This document shows positions 42,876 to 53,479 of a stretch of 64,000 nt of DNA, in pieces. A model generated the notes under the pieces. The model saw only the letters and a list, made by a program, of their open reading frames with translations, searched no databases and was not told where the DNA came from. Source of the stretch: Roseibacillus ishigakijimensis (GTDB taxonomy: Bacteria; Verrucomicrobiota; Verrucomicrobiia; Verrucomicrobiales; Akkermansiaceae); assembly GCF_016595415.1 (NCBI RefSeq), contig NZ_JAENIO010000006.1, forward strand, positions 57,886 through 121,885. Direction: 5' to 3'. The first letter of the stretch is position 1, and the number at the start of each line of letters is the position of its first letter. Position numbers and translations under genes: made by a program.

Positions 42876-44273
42876 ATGAGGACAAACGTGCGATGCTTGG
42901 CCTACCTCGCGTTGGCGGGGCTCTCCTCGGGGGAGGTTCTCCAACGGGGTGAGTGGTTCGTGAACGAGGACCCTGGAGAAGGTCTTGGGGAGGAAATTGA
43001 GCTGAGCCCGGAGAGTGAGGAGATCGCCACCTCGATCACCCTCTCTCCTTCATTCTTGGCTGGTCTCAGCGACGGAACCCACCTTTTCGGGGTTCGTTTT
43101 CAGGATGAAGAGGGTGACTGGGGGCAAACGAGCTATCGGATGTTCCGCACGCCTGCGCCGGGCGCCTCCCTGCAGGGCGGAGAGTGGTTTGTGAATGAGG
43201 ATCCCGGCCGAGGCGCGGGCACCTCCTTGACCGCTTCAAGCGAAGGCCAGGCGGTCACCTTGACTCCCGCATTGCTCGAAAATCTCAATGATGGGGTGCA
43301 TCTCTTCGGCGTTCGCTTTCAGGATGAGGATGGTGATTGGGGTCACCCCACTTTTCATTCGTTCCGCACTCCTGCTCCGAGTTCGATCTTGTCCGAGGGC
43401 GAGTGGTTCCTCGATCACGATCCGGGCTTGGGGGAAGGGCGGGAGATTGCCTTGGAGGAGGGAGTGAGCAGACATGAGAGCACTCTGGCGATCACGGGGG
43501 AAGACTGGGAGGCGCTGGCCCCCGGAGTGCATGTTTTTGCCCTTCGTTATCGGGATTCGGTGGGGCAGTGGAGCCAGGTGAGCTCGCATCTCTTTGGCAA
43601 GATCGCTTCTGCGGTCAACTTGGCGCGCTTGGAATGGCGCTTGTTTCGCGGTGGAGAGCTTCTTTCCAACGGGGAAGTTTCTTCGCAGGGGAATCCTACC
43701 GAGCTGAGCACCCTGGTGCGGCTGTTGCCCGACTCGCTGCAGCCCGCAGACGACCTTCTGCTGGAGATTCGTGCAGTCGGAGACAATGGCGCGGTGGGCC
43801 AGCGGGCTTATCTCGAAATTGAGGTGCTCGCCTACGAGGAGGTCTTCGCCCATCGTTATTTCACGGTGGAGGAGCAGGGGAATCCCGACCTATCGGGGCC
43901 CGGGGCGGATCCCGATCAAGACGGGCGGTCCAATCTCTACGAAATGGCCCTAGGGACGGATCCTCGGGTGGCCGATGTCTCCAAAGGGCAGTTGCAGTTG
44001 CAGGGAGGGCAAGGAGCGGGCTTGTCGCTTCAGTTCTCGACTCCGACCGCGCTGACGGTGGATTTGCAGGCCAACGAGCTTCGCTTGCCGGGGACGGGGG
44101 TCCGCTATCGTCTCTTCGTCAGTGACAATTTAGAAAACTGGGAGTTGCTGCCATTGTCCGCTGAGGTTGTCTCCCAGCTTGAAGGCGAGGAGGGGGCGAC
44201 CGCAGTGCCCCTGGTCCCGAAATCGGAGGGCCCGGCTTTCCTCCGGCTGGAAGTGGTCGAGGAAACCGAGTGA
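42876..44273 (+). CDS. exported protein with three GEWF repeats
   Basis: 465 residues. Three tandem copies of about 80-95 residues each start 'GEWFVNEDPGEGLGEE', 'GEWFVNEDPGRGAGTS' or 'GEWFLDHDPGLGEGRE' and end near 'GVHLFGVRFQDEDGDWG'. A later part carries 'DPDQDGRSNLYEMALGTDP', as in the cohesin-like protein at 6523-7719. Similar repeats ('EYFID.DPG.G') occur in Bacteroidetes and Verrucomicrobia surface proteins, usually beside beta-helix genes. An adhesive or matrix role is inferred. The ATG at 42876 is preferred over the in-frame GTG before it. Confidence 0.8.
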   Translation: MRTNVRCLAYLALAGLSSGEVLQRGEWFVNEDPGEGLGEEIELSPESEEIATSITLSPSFLAGLSDGTHLFGVRFQDEEGDWGQTSYRMFRTPAPGASLQGGEWFVNEDPGRGAGTSLTASSEGQAVTLTPALLENLNDGVHLFGVRFQDEDGDWGHPTFHSFRTPAPSSILSEGEWFLDHDPGLGEGREIALEEGVSRHESTLAITGEDWEALAPGVHVFALRYRDSVGQWSQVSSHLFGKIASAVNLARLEWRLFRGGELLSNGEVSSQGNPTELSTLVRLLPDSLQPADDLLLEIRAVGDNGAVGQRAYLEIEVLAYEEVFAHRYFTVEEQGNPDLSGPGADPDQDGRSNLYEMALGTDPRVADVSKGQLQLQGGQGAGLSLQFSTPTALTVDLQANELRLPGTGVRYRLFVSDNLENWELLPLSAEVVSQLEGEEGATAVPLVPKSEGPAFLRLEVVEETE

Positions 44274-44289
44274 ACGGCTGCGCTGCTTT

Positions 44290-44922
44290 TCAAGAAAGCC
44301 CCTGCTGAATCTCCCGGGCGGCGGCGGGGATGTCGTCGGCGAGGAGAAGGTCAGAGACCACCACCACGCGTCGGGCTCCGGCGGCGCGCACTTCGGCGAG
44401 GTTGTCGCGCTTGATGCCTCCGATGCAGAAGACCGGGATGTGGGAGCCGACTTCGGCGAGTACTCCGGCGATGTTTTCGAGGCCGATGCCGGGGCGACCC
44501 TGCTTGGTGGGGGTGGGAAAGAGGGGGCCAAAGCCGATGTAGTCCGCTCCTTCCGCCAAGGCGGCCCGTGCCTGCTCGGGCGAGTGGGTGGAGCGCCCCA
44601 CGATCTTGTCCCCGGCAAGTTGCGCGCGGGCGGCGGAGAGAGGGCCGTCGTCTTGACCCAGATGAACGCCATCGGCATCGACTTCGACCGCCAGGTCGAT
44701 GAAGTCGTTGATGATAAAGGGGACACCTGTTTGACGGCAGAGCGGAAGGAGTTCCCGGGCCCAAGCGCGGATCTCGCTTTGGTCCCGTCCTTTGGCGCGC
44801 AATTGGATGAGGCCGGCCCCTCCCGCGAGGAGGGCCCGGGTCACTTCAGGCAGGCGTTCTTCGGCCGTGTAGCCCAGGTCCACGATGCCGTAGAGGGAGC
44901 TCTCCCGCCAATGACTTGCCAT
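44290..44922 (-). CDS. thiE: thiamine-phosphate synthase
   Basis: 210 residues. ThiE motifs are present in order: 'LYGIVDLGYTAEERLPEVTR', 'GAGLIQLRAKGRD', 'FIINDFIDLAVEVDADGVHL' then GQDDG, 'GRSTHSPEQ', 'DYIGFGPLFPTPTK' and 'PVFCIGGIKRDN'. The enzyme couples the hydroxymethylpyrimidine diphosphate and thiazole phosphate moieties. It starts three bases after the accC stop and is therefore probably the third gene of an accB-accC-thiE transcript. No TPP riboswitch was seen ahead of it. Confidence 0.93.
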   Translation of the reverse strand: MASHWRESSLYGIVDLGYTAEERLPEVTRALLAGGAGLIQLRAKGRDQSEIRAWARELLPLCRQTGVPFIINDFIDLAVEVDADGVHLGQDDGPLSAARAQLAGDKIVGRSTHSPEQARAALAEGADYIGFGPLFPTPTKQGRPGIGLENIAGVLAEVGSHIPVFCIGGIKRDNLAEVRAAGARRVVVVSDLLLADDIPAAAREIQQGLS

Positions 44923-44925
44923 GGC

Positions 44926-46275
<1,350 letters not shown>

Positions 46276-46293
46276 GATGAGAAACGGGGGCGA

Positions 46294-46761
46294 TTACTGA
46301 ATGCGGAAAAGGGCGTCGCCGAACTGCACCGGACTGGCGTCCGAGACGCAAACAGCCGTGATGGTGCCGGCTTTTTCGGCCTTGATTTCGTTCATCACCT
46401 TCATCGCTTCGATGATGCAGAGGGTCTGTCCTTCGCTGACGGTGCTGCCCACCTCGACAAAAGCCGGGGAGTCGGGAGAGGGCTTGGAGTAGAAGGTGCC
46501 CACCATGGGGGAAGTGATTTCATCCCCACTGGCTGCCGGGGGGGCGGCTTCCGTCGGAGGGTTGACCGGCGTGGCCGGGGCTGCCGCTGGGGCGGCGGCC
46601 GGTGCGGCAGCTACGGGCATACTGCCCAAGGCGGCGCGGATGGCCTCCGCGTCCAAGCCTTTTTTCATCTTGAGATTCACCCCTTCTTCTTCGAGGTGGA
46701 AATAGCTCAGCCCATGTTCGTTCATGAGCTCGACAATGTTACGAATTTCTTTCAGGTCCAC
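46294..46761 (-). CDS. accB: biotin carboxyl carrier protein of acetyl-CoA carboxylase
   Basis: 155 residues. It has an N-terminal 'EIRNIVELMNEHGLSYFHLE' helix, a Pro/Ala-rich flexible linker (about residues 50-75) and a biotinyl domain with 'CIIEAMKVMNEIKAEKAG'; Lys121 is the biotinylation site. The start is a GTG at 46761, required to include the conserved N-terminus. It heads the accB-accC-thiE group. Confidence 0.95.
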   Translation of the reverse strand: MDLKEIRNIVELMNEHGLSYFHLEEEGVNLKMKKGLDAEAIRAALGSMPVAAAPAAAPAAAPATPVNPPTEAAPPAASGDEITSPMVGTFYSKPSPDSPAFVEVGSTVSEGQTLCIIEAMKVMNEIKAEKAGTITAVCVSDASPVQFGDALFRIQ

Positions 46762-46852
46762 AGCGTCCTCCCGGGTTTGGTTGAGTGGGGCAGAATAATG
46801 GCCCTCGCCCTCGGGTCAAGCTCCGGGAGAGACTGTGGGGCAGAAAGGGTTG

Positions 46853-48445
46853 TCAGGGCAGAATTTCCGCAAAGGGGGCGCAGGCCCGGGCTTCGTGTTC
46901 GCTGCCGAGCGCGCGGTAGAGATGCCAGACTGGTTTTTTTCCCAAGGGCTCCCGGTCATCATCGGGAAAGCGGCGCAAGCCGAGACGGAGCCCGCCCTCC
47001 CGGCGGTGGTCGAACCAGCGATGGTTGTGCCAGCTCGTGATGGTTTCCAAATCTTGGATGCTCTTCCAAGCGAAGGCCGTTCCTGCGGCTTGATCGTGGA
47101 GGGAGGCTGGGGAGTAGTCGGGCGAGTTGCAGCCGTTTTCGGAGAGATGAACGGGGCGGTAGCGGCCCTCAGCATCGCGCATGGCGGGGGTCTTCATCCA
47201 TCGGTCCAGCACGGCGATGTTTTTGGGAGTGATCTTGGCGCTGTTGAAATCGTCTCCCACCGGATCTTCCCAAGTGCGGGGATTGCGCAAGTTGGCAGGA
47301 TAGGGGTGAAAGGCCAGAGCCCAGGGGAAATCGCCTTCTGCCGCCGTCCATTTTTGCAGCTCCAGAAGGAGGGCCCGCGAGCCATACCCGCGGGGATGCC
47401 CGGGCTGGGCCCAGTGATGGGTGAGGGAGATGAAGGGGCGGGCAGGGGGATTCTGGCTCCGCGTGACTAGGTTCACGAGCCGGAGCGAGCGATGATAGAG
47501 CTCAAAGAACTCCGGCAGCGCCTTGTGACCGCAGTTGGTCCATTCGTGGCCGAAGTCGACTTCGTTGTGAACGATGTAGTGGTGAATGCGGCCGAACCGG
47601 CCATCGGGGCGGGAGTAGCGGGTGGCGAGGAGGTGGAGGGCGGCACCGTAGTGGGCGACGGCAGAGGGGTCGTTCATATTCGGCATGGCATAATGGGCCC
47701 CGGGCTCGCAATCGGGGTGGCCCAGGAGCCGGGTCAAGGAGTCTGCGCCTTCGCGCGAGGGTGGAGGGAGGAGGAGAATGGCATCGACCACGATCTCGCG
47801 CTCATAGGCAGCGCGCAGGGCACGGTCGTGCTGGGCCAGCACATCGAGGCGGGCGTGATAGGTTTGGCCCTGCCAGGTAAAGGGCTCGGTGTGGGGGCCG
47901 GATTTCGGGGCGAGAAGGTTGTGGAGGAGGATGTTCCAAGTCAGACTGGCAATGCCGAGTTCATCGAGGTCGGAGGCGGGGCCAACTACCGGTATCCATC
48001 CCCCGAGACCCTTTTTGCTCCGGGGTTTCAGGTCGGGGAGTTCCGGGTTCTGGCTGGGAAAGACGTCCGCATAGCGGGCGCTTGAGAGGGGCTGCCAGCT
48101 TTGGCCATCTTTCCATTGGCCCAACTGCCAGCGGGTGAGGAGTCGGTCAGGGCCCGCAGAACCCTGCGGATACCGGGGTATGGTCATGTGCCGGGAAGGG
48201 AGGGGATGCGAGGCCAAGGGCGCTTCTCCCTTGGCGGGATTCTGGTGGAAGGCGAAGGCCCCTAACTCGACCTCCGTCAGCCCAGGGGGGAGGTCGAAGC
48301 GGAGGGTGATGGTCTCGGCGGCGACTTCGACTCGAGTGATGCGGGCGGGGTAGTCTTTGGCCAAATAGGCGGAGATCGGGCCTGCCAGCGCGGGAAGGGC
48401 GAGGAGAACAAGGAGCGGAAAAAGGAGAAAGCGAGGCGCAGGCAT
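46853..48445 (-). CDS. exported glycosidase-like protein (DUF5722 type)
   Basis: 530 residues with a signal peptide ('FLLFPLLVLLALPALAGPIS'). A short N-terminal beta domain precedes a TIM-barrel-like region containing 'FGRIHHYIVHNEVDFGHEWT' (a possible catalytic Glu on a beta strand), 'FPWALAFHPYPANL' and 'VHLSENGCNSPDYSP' (a second candidate Glu). This resembles the DUF5722 family, thought to be clan-A-like glycoside hydrolases. Substrate and activity are unknown. It is divergent from the FG-GAP-like gene, about 90 bases apart. Confidence 0.7.
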   Translation of the reverse strand: MPAPRFLLFPLLVLLALPALAGPISAYLAKDYPARITRVEVAAETITLRFDLPPGLTEVELGAFAFHQNPAKGEAPLASHPLPSRHMTIPRYPQGSAGPDRLLTRWQLGQWKDGQSWQPLSSARYADVFPSQNPELPDLKPRSKKGLGGWIPVVGPASDLDELGIASLTWNILLHNLLAPKSGPHTEPFTWQGQTYHARLDVLAQHDRALRAAYEREIVVDAILLLPPPSREGADSLTRLLGHPDCEPGAHYAMPNMNDPSAVAHYGAALHLLATRYSRPDGRFGRIHHYIVHNEVDFGHEWTNCGHKALPEFFELYHRSLRLVNLVTRSQNPPARPFISLTHHWAQPGHPRGYGSRALLLELQKWTAAEGDFPWALAFHPYPANLRNPRTWEDPVGDDFNSAKITPKNIAVLDRWMKTPAMRDAEGRYRPVHLSENGCNSPDYSPASLHDQAAGTAFAWKSIQDLETITSWHNHRWFDHRREGGLRLGLRRFPDDDREPLGKKPVWHLYRALGSEHEARACAPFAEILP

Positions 48446-48538
48446 AGCGGGTCTCTACGCCTCTGCGAAGGATGGGATTTCATTCTCAAGGGGCGCAAGT
48501 CTTGTGAAAGGGCGGCCCGGGGGGACGTAGAAGAAGGG

Positions 48539-49702
48539 ATGAAAACGTTTTTCTTCTTTCTCGCCTGGACCACTTTTCCGCTGGGGGCGGAGCTCCCACA
48601 GGCGGTCTTCGAGGCGCAGACCATTGATGATGGGATTCAGGTGGGCTATGGGCTTGCGATTGCCGATGTCGATGGGGACGGGCGGGAGGATATTCTGCTT
48701 GTTGATGCCGGGGAGACGGTCTGGTATCGCAACCCCGATTGGCAAAAAGAGCGCCTGACGGGGGCTCTGACCGAGCGGGACCACGTCTGTCTCTGCGCCC
48801 ACGATTTGGATGGCGATAGTCGGGCGGAGGTGGCCGTGGGTGCGGAGTGGAATCCTGGAGATACCGTGAACTCCGGTGCCGTCTTCGCGCTCTCCCGGCC
48901 GACGGAGGGCGGAGGACTTTGGGACGCCCGGCCACTGCACCACGAGCCGACGGTCCATCGCATGCATTGGGTGCGGGAAGCGGCCGGACATTTTCTCGCC
49001 GTGCTTCCGCTACATGGATGTGGCAATCGGGGCGGCGAGGGCGAAGGCATTCGCTTTCTGGGCTATCGGCCGCAGGAGAAGGGACGGGACTGGCCGACTT
49101 TCCTGATCCATCAGGGATTCCATCTCGCGCACAACTTCGACCCGGTGGCGTGGGGCGATCAGGCGCAGGAGAGTCTTCTCGTGGCCTGCAAGGAGGGGGT
49201 GCATCTCTTGCAGGGACAGGATGAGGACTGGGAAGCGACGGCCCTGACGGAGAAGGGTGCGGGCGAGGTGCGCTTGGGCCGGGGGCCTGGTGGGCAGCGC
49301 TTCGTGGCAACCATCGAGCCCATGCATGGCCACGAGGTGGTGATTAACCCGGAGAATGTCGACGGCCTCTGGTCCCAGCAGCGTCAGGTGATTGATGCGG
49401 ACCTGGGGGAAGGCCATGCCCTTGTAGTCGGGGATTTTCTCGCTTTGGGCTATGATCAGGTGGTGGCCGGGTGGCGCAAGCCGTCTCGTCGCGAGGGCAA
49501 GGTCGGGCTCCGCCTTTATGCGGCCGGAAGGTCTCCCGGCGATCCCTGGCGGCAGCACGCCATCATCGATGACAATGGCATGGCTTGCGAGGATGCCAAA
49601 GCGGCGGACCTCAATGGCGATGGCAAGCTGGATATCATCGCGGCAGGCCGGGCCACCCGCAATGTGGTCATTTATTGGAACCGAAGCGGTGAGGACTCGT
49701 GA
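48539..49702 (+). CDS. exported FG-GAP/VCBS-like repeat protein
   Basis: 387 residues. A signal peptide is followed by blades of the FG-GAP/VCBS propeller type, with calcium-loop sequences 'GLAIADVDGDGREDILLVDA', 'CLCAHDLDGDSRAEVAVGAE' and 'AKAADLNGDGKLDIIAAGRA'. Verrucomicrobia and Planctomycetes carry many such exported propellers; their ligands are mostly unknown. It is divergent from the DUF5722-like gene, and the pair may share regulation. No enzymatic residues were recognised. Confidence 0.8.
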   Translation: MKTFFFFLAWTTFPLGAELPQAVFEAQTIDDGIQVGYGLAIADVDGDGREDILLVDAGETVWYRNPDWQKERLTGALTERDHVCLCAHDLDGDSRAEVAVGAEWNPGDTVNSGAVFALSRPTEGGGLWDARPLHHEPTVHRMHWVREAAGHFLAVLPLHGCGNRGGEGEGIRFLGYRPQEKGRDWPTFLIHQGFHLAHNFDPVAWGDQAQESLLVACKEGVHLLQGQDEDWEATALTEKGAGEVRLGRGPGGQRFVATIEPMHGHEVVINPENVDGLWSQQRQVIDADLGEGHALVVGDFLALGYDQVVAGWRKPSRREGKVGLRLYAAGRSPGDPWRQHAIIDDNGMACEDAKAADLNGDGKLDIIAAGRATRNVVIYWNRSGEDS

Positions 49703-49782
49703 GAAATCGCTCCGCGATTCTTTCTTCCCCTTGTTCGGCGACCGATTTTGAATAAGTTTCCTCCTCGTTCGTCGTAGCAGAA

Positions 49783-50991
49783 ATGATGGGAAGGTTTTTT
49801 AGCATTTTCGGGCTCCTTTTTCTGAGTTCCCAGTTCATCCTCGCACAGTCCACCCACCGCATCCGCGAAGGAGAGTCTCTTTGGACCATCGCCCGGCAGT
49901 ATGGACTCACGATCAACGAACTCAAGGAGGCCAACAAGCTCGAGAGCGATGTCATCTGGGAAGGCCGAACCCTGCGCATTCCCGCACCTCGTCCCGAGCC
50001 GGTTCCGGAGCCCGCGCCGGTAGAAATTCCTCCTTTGCGGCCTGAGCCGGACTTCATTCCTCTCGGCAAGCCGATCCCGGTGGACCCCATTCCCGCCCCG
50101 ACCCCCGCGCCCCGGGCCGCGCCGCGCCGGGCAACCTATGCCAATGGGGGGAAGGAAGCGGTCTTGCGCTTGCAGGTGACCCTTGATCGGGCGGGTTTCG
50201 GACCCGGGGTGATCGACGGAAAAGAAGGCTACTTCACCCTCACTGCCCTCCAGCTTTGCCGGACATGGAATCCTTCCGCCCTCGCGCAATCGGTGGAGCC
50301 CCTGCAGGAAATCTCTTACCAAAGTTCTTGGGAGCGCTACCTCGATCGCAGTCTCCCCGGCACCGAGGACACGCCTGACTTCACGGCCCTGAGTGAGAAT
50401 CAGCGTCCCCTCAAATACTACCGGATGGCAGAGCTTCTGGCTGAGCGCTTCCACTGCAAAATCGAATTGCTGGAGGCCCTCAATCCGACCTTGGATTTGG
50501 AAAATCTCCCTCATGGCGAGACCCTCCTCGTGCCCAATGTGACCGCTTTCGAGATTGAGAACTACCTTTCTCCCATCGGGGTGGGGCAGTGGAGCGGGCT
50601 GGTGGGACATGGCAAGGGCGAACGCTGGCTGGAGGTCGCCAAGGACGACAAGTTTCTTTATCTCTGGGAGAATGAGCGCGTGGTGCGGGCCTTTCCCATC
50701 ACCATCAATGCCGCGGAGACTCCTCCTGGAGTGCGCACCTTGGGTCACATCACCCCCGGTCCTCCCTACGAACGACGCAAGACCGGCTATGACCTGTTGC
50801 CGGGGCCGAATAGCCCGGTGGGCGTGATTTGGGCTCCGCTGGGAGATGGCTACGGCATCCATGGCACCAGCAATCCCGACTCCATCGGGCGCTCGGTGAG
50901 CTCCGGCTGCATTCGCTTGGCCAACTGGGATGTCGTGCGCCTCGCGGGCCTGATTCGCAAGGGTCAGCAAGTGCGCATCACCGGGCGGTGA
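49783..50991 (+). CDS. LysM-containing L,D-transpeptidase (YkuD)
   Basis: 402 residues. A signal peptide and one LysM motif ('HRIREGESLWTIARQYGLTI', about 25-67) come first, then a Pro-rich linker, a peptidoglycan-binding-like helical region with an unusual spacer, and a YkuD domain: 'KDDKFLYLWENERVVRAFPI', 'YGIHGTSNP' with His360 and 'SVSSGCIRLANW' with the nucleophile Cys376. These enzymes form 3-3 peptidoglycan cross-links or attach lipoproteins in the periplasm. It lies 77 bases upstream of holA on the same strand. Confidence 0.92.
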   Translation: MMGRFFSIFGLLFLSSQFILAQSTHRIREGESLWTIARQYGLTINELKEANKLESDVIWEGRTLRIPAPRPEPVPEPAPVEIPPLRPEPDFIPLGKPIPVDPIPAPTPAPRAAPRRATYANGGKEAVLRLQVTLDRAGFGPGVIDGKEGYFTLTALQLCRTWNPSALAQSVEPLQEISYQSSWERYLDRSLPGTEDTPDFTALSENQRPLKYYRMAELLAERFHCKIELLEALNPTLDLENLPHGETLLVPNVTAFEIENYLSPIGVGQWSGLVGHGKGERWLEVAKDDKFLYLWENERVVRAFPITINAAETPPGVRTLGHITPGPPYERRKTGYDLLPGPNSPVGVIWAPLGDGYGIHGTSNPDSIGRSVSSGCIRLANWDVVRLAGLIRKGQQVRITGR

Positions 50992-51068
50992 CAGCATAAA
51001 AAGTGTCCTTTTCTCTCCTGCAGGCTCGGAACTTGCCTCGGGGATGGAACGGGGCCAAGCTTGCGGCG

Positions 51069-52145
51069 ATGGCGATTCACGCGGTATTTGGAACGGACGA
51101 GGGACGGGTGGTGGAGGAGGCCCACGCGCTTTTCGAGCAGCTCAAGCCTGAGGGGGGAGAGGAGTTCGCCAACGACATCATCGAAGGAGTAGCGGATGAC
51201 GCCCAACATGCCTTTGACCTGTGCTCCCAGACCATCGAGGCCGTGCAGACGGTGGGCTTTTTCGGCGGAGCCAAAGTGGTGTGGCTCAAAGGGGCCACTT
51301 TCCTCGGAGACGACCGCACGGGGGGGGCGGAGCGGGCCAAGACGGGGGTGGAAAACTTGCTCGATTGTCTCAAGGCCGGGGTTCCGCCCGAAGTGGAAGT
51401 GCTCATCTCAGCTCCTGCCATTGACAAACGCCGCGCCTTCTTCAAGTGGCTGAAGAAGGAGGGCGAAGTGCGGGTCTTCGATAAAATCGATATCTCCAAA
51501 GAAGGCTGGGAAGATGAGGTGGCCGCCCTCGTCGCTCGCCGGGCCAAGGAGATGAAGCTCACTTTTGAGGATGAGGCCCTGGACCTTTTCGTCCAGTTGG
51601 CAGGGGAAGACACTCGTCAGATTGGCAGCGAGTTGACCAAGCTGAGCCTGTATCTCGGTGAAGGGAGCCCAGTGGGGGTGGAGGCCGTCCGCACTATGGT
51701 GCCTCCGACCCGGAAAGGGGTCATTTGGGAAATCTCCCGTGCCATCGAGCGGGGAGAGGCTGCGCGGGCGGTGGCGCTCATTGATGCCCAGCTGTCCAAG
51801 GGCGAGAGTGCCATCGGCCTGATGCGCGCGGCGGTCATCCCTACGGCCCGCAACCTCTTCTACGCCCGCCTGGCCCTCGATGCCGGGGTGCCCTTGGGCG
51901 GTGGTTTCAAGCGTGGGTTGGAAAATCTCCCTCCTGAAAAGCGATCCGTTTTTCCCAAGAAAAAAGACGGCGCCGTTAATTCCTGGGGGCTTTCCCAGGC
52001 TGCTGGCAAGGTCGGCAAACGCAGTCTTGCCCGCCTGCGAAAGGCCTTGGAAAGTTGTTTGAAGGCCGATAAGGCTCTCGTCACCACCGGGCTCGATCAT
52101 CGCCTCGTGCTCCATCGTCTGGTGGTGGAGCTTTCCCAAAAATGA
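51069..52145 (+). CDS. holA: DNA polymerase III delta subunit
   Basis: 358 residues from the ATG at 51069; an in-frame GTG at 51003 would add 22 residues with no family counterpart. The delta-subunit plan is visible: 'FGTDEGRVVEEA' opening, 'FFGGAKVVWLKGATFLGDD', 'EVLISAPAIDKRRAFFKWLK', 'LAGEDTRQIGSELTKLSLYL' and the C-terminal 'DHRLVLHRLVVELS'. Delta opens the sliding clamp in the clamp-loader complex. Its stop overlaps the start of the TSUP gene as ATGA. Confidence 0.88.
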   Translation: MAIHAVFGTDEGRVVEEAHALFEQLKPEGGEEFANDIIEGVADDAQHAFDLCSQTIEAVQTVGFFGGAKVVWLKGATFLGDDRTGGAERAKTGVENLLDCLKAGVPPEVEVLISAPAIDKRRAFFKWLKKEGEVRVFDKIDISKEGWEDEVAALVARRAKEMKLTFEDEALDLFVQLAGEDTRQIGSELTKLSLYLGEGSPVGVEAVRTMVPPTRKGVIWEISRAIERGEAARAVALIDAQLSKGESAIGLMRAAVIPTARNLFYARLALDAGVPLGGGFKRGLENLPPEKRSVFPKKKDGAVNSWGLSQAAGKVGKRSLARLRKALESCLKADKALVTTGLDHRLVLHRLVVELSQK

Positions 52146-52504
52146 AACTTTTCCTAACAGCCCTCCTCATCGGGGCAGCCGCAGGCTTGGCCGGGGCCCT
52201 CCTGGGAGTCGGCGGCGGCATCATCATGGTGCCGGCCTTCGGCTTCTTACTTGGCATGGAGCAAAAAGCGGCGGTGGCGACTTCCCTGGCTGTCGTCGTC
52301 GTGACGGCGGTCATCGGCACCAGCAATCACGTCATCAACCGCACCGACCTCATCGACTGGCGCCTGGTGGGCCTCACGGCAGTGGGGGCTGCGGTGGCCG
52401 CCTGGTTCGGCTCGGACTGGATGCGCACCCTGAGCAATCCCCAGCTCACCCGCATCTTCGGGGTGCTGATGATCGTGATCGGGATCAAAATGCTCTGGAA
52501 GTGA
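52142..52504 (+). CDS. half-size TauE/SafE (TSUP) family membrane protein
   Basis: 120 residues, half the family's usual 240-270. It has four transmembrane segments and the TSUP motif 'AGLAGALLGVGGGIIMVPAF', plus 'LAVVVVTAVIGTSNHVINRT' and 'LVGLTAVGAAVAAWFGSDW'. Half-length members are known and may dimerise to form a sulfite- or sulfoacetate-type exporter. It overlaps holA by four bases. Its stop abuts the stop of the convergent gene, with no base between them. Confidence 0.88.
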   Translation: MKLFLTALLIGAAAGLAGALLGVGGGIIMVPAFGFLLGMEQKAAVATSLAVVVVTAVIGTSNHVINRTDLIDWRLVGLTAVGAAVAAWFGSDWMRTLSNPQLTRIFGVLMIVIGIKMLWK

Positions 52505-52969
52505 TCACCCTTGCCCCGGGGGGGAGATCTCGTGGAGGTGATCGATGCCGTGGCGGGTGAAGCGGTCCCAGTAGCGCTTCTGGAGGGGACTGATTCGCGT
52601 CATTCGCCGCTCTTCGGGGAGGCTCAAGTAGTTGTTTTCGCCGATCTCGCGGATCAGCTCGCGTTCGGCCAGGCGGAAGGAGAGCTCGTCCCAAAAGATC
52701 TCATTGCGCATCTCGTCGATGCAACTCTGGATGTAGGAGCCTGCCTGGTAGTCCGCCGTGACGCGATTTTTTCCCGTGTCGGGGTCGACCTCGATAATGC
52801 CGTGGTAGCCCTCGGCACGGGCGCGGGCGAGGATTTTGTCTTCGAGGTCGGCAAAGGACTCCGCCGAGGTTTCCGTGCCGGGCTTCTGATTGAGGGAGGC
52901 GACCTCCGCGGCCAGACTGACCATGTCGATGAGGGTAGTGAATTCGTCTTGGGAGAGGCGCAGATTCAT
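52505..52969 (-). CDS. conserved-looking hypothetical protein
   Basis: 154 residues from the ATG at 52969 ('MNLRLSQDEFTTLIDMVSLA'); a longer frame upstream overlaps the divergent lipoprotein gene and is not credible. The protein is soluble, helical and rich in charged residues, with 'RYWDRFTRHGIDHLHEISPP' at its end. I do not recognise the family. Confidence 0.65.
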   Translation of the reverse strand: MNLRLSQDEFTTLIDMVSLAAEVASLNQKPGTETSAESFADLEDKILARARAEGYHGIIEVDPDTGKNRVTADYQAGSYIQSCIDEMRNEIFWDELSFRLAERELIREIGENNYLSLPEERRMTRISPLQKRYWDRFTRHGIDHLHEISPPGQG

Positions 52970-53035
52970 GGGCGGCCCTTGTGGGGAGAATTTCTGAATT
53001 TCAAAAGTCCAAATCTTCCTTTTATATCCCGGGGC

Positions 53036-53380
53036 ATGAAACTTTTCACTCTGCTGGTGGCTTCTCTCCTCCTCCAAGCCTGCGCCAATGAGGACAAATA
53101 CGCGGAACAGCCGGTTGCTCCCTGGACCTATCCCATCTCGGAATACCGGGTCATCCAGACTCAGGCCGGTCGCCCAACGGAAGTTGGTCTCACCCGCCTG
53201 GTGGGATGGGACGAGGGGTTCTATTATTTCGACTGGTCGCAGAAGGAGGCCGTCATCGGCCGGGGAACCGGGCGGGTCGACCGCAAGCAATTTGACCTCG
53301 AAAATCGAGGAGCTTTGACTTTGGAAAAAGGGCCCGTTACCCTCAGCGGCGGGCAGGTCCGGACCGTGCTTGGAATGTGA
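53036..53380 (+). CDS. small lipoprotein, unknown function
   Basis: 114 residues. The start 'MKLFTLLVASLLLQACAN' is a lipoprotein signal with lipidated Cys16. The body ('VAPWTYPISEYRVIQTQAGR', 'FDWSQKEAVIGRGTGRV') is a small beta-rich domain of unknown family. It is divergent from the 52505-52969 gene (66 bases apart) and 100 bases upstream of citrate synthase. Confidence 0.75.
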   Translation: MKLFTLLVASLLLQACANEDKYAEQPVAPWTYPISEYRVIQTQAGRPTEVGLTRLVGWDEGFYYFDWSQKEAVIGRGTGRVDRKQFDLENRGALTLEKGPVTLSGGQVRTVLGM

Positions 53381-53479
53381 AGCTTTTCCCGGCGGTCATT
53401 TCCGGAAAATCCCCCTTGCGCGGTGGTCCCGCCTCCGCTTTGGTTATTGCCAGTTTATCACCCGAAAATTTTTATTATT

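Noticed and set aside
44923..44925. TPP riboswitch ahead of thiE
   Set aside because: Only three bases separate thiE from accC and no THI-box was seen ahead of accB.
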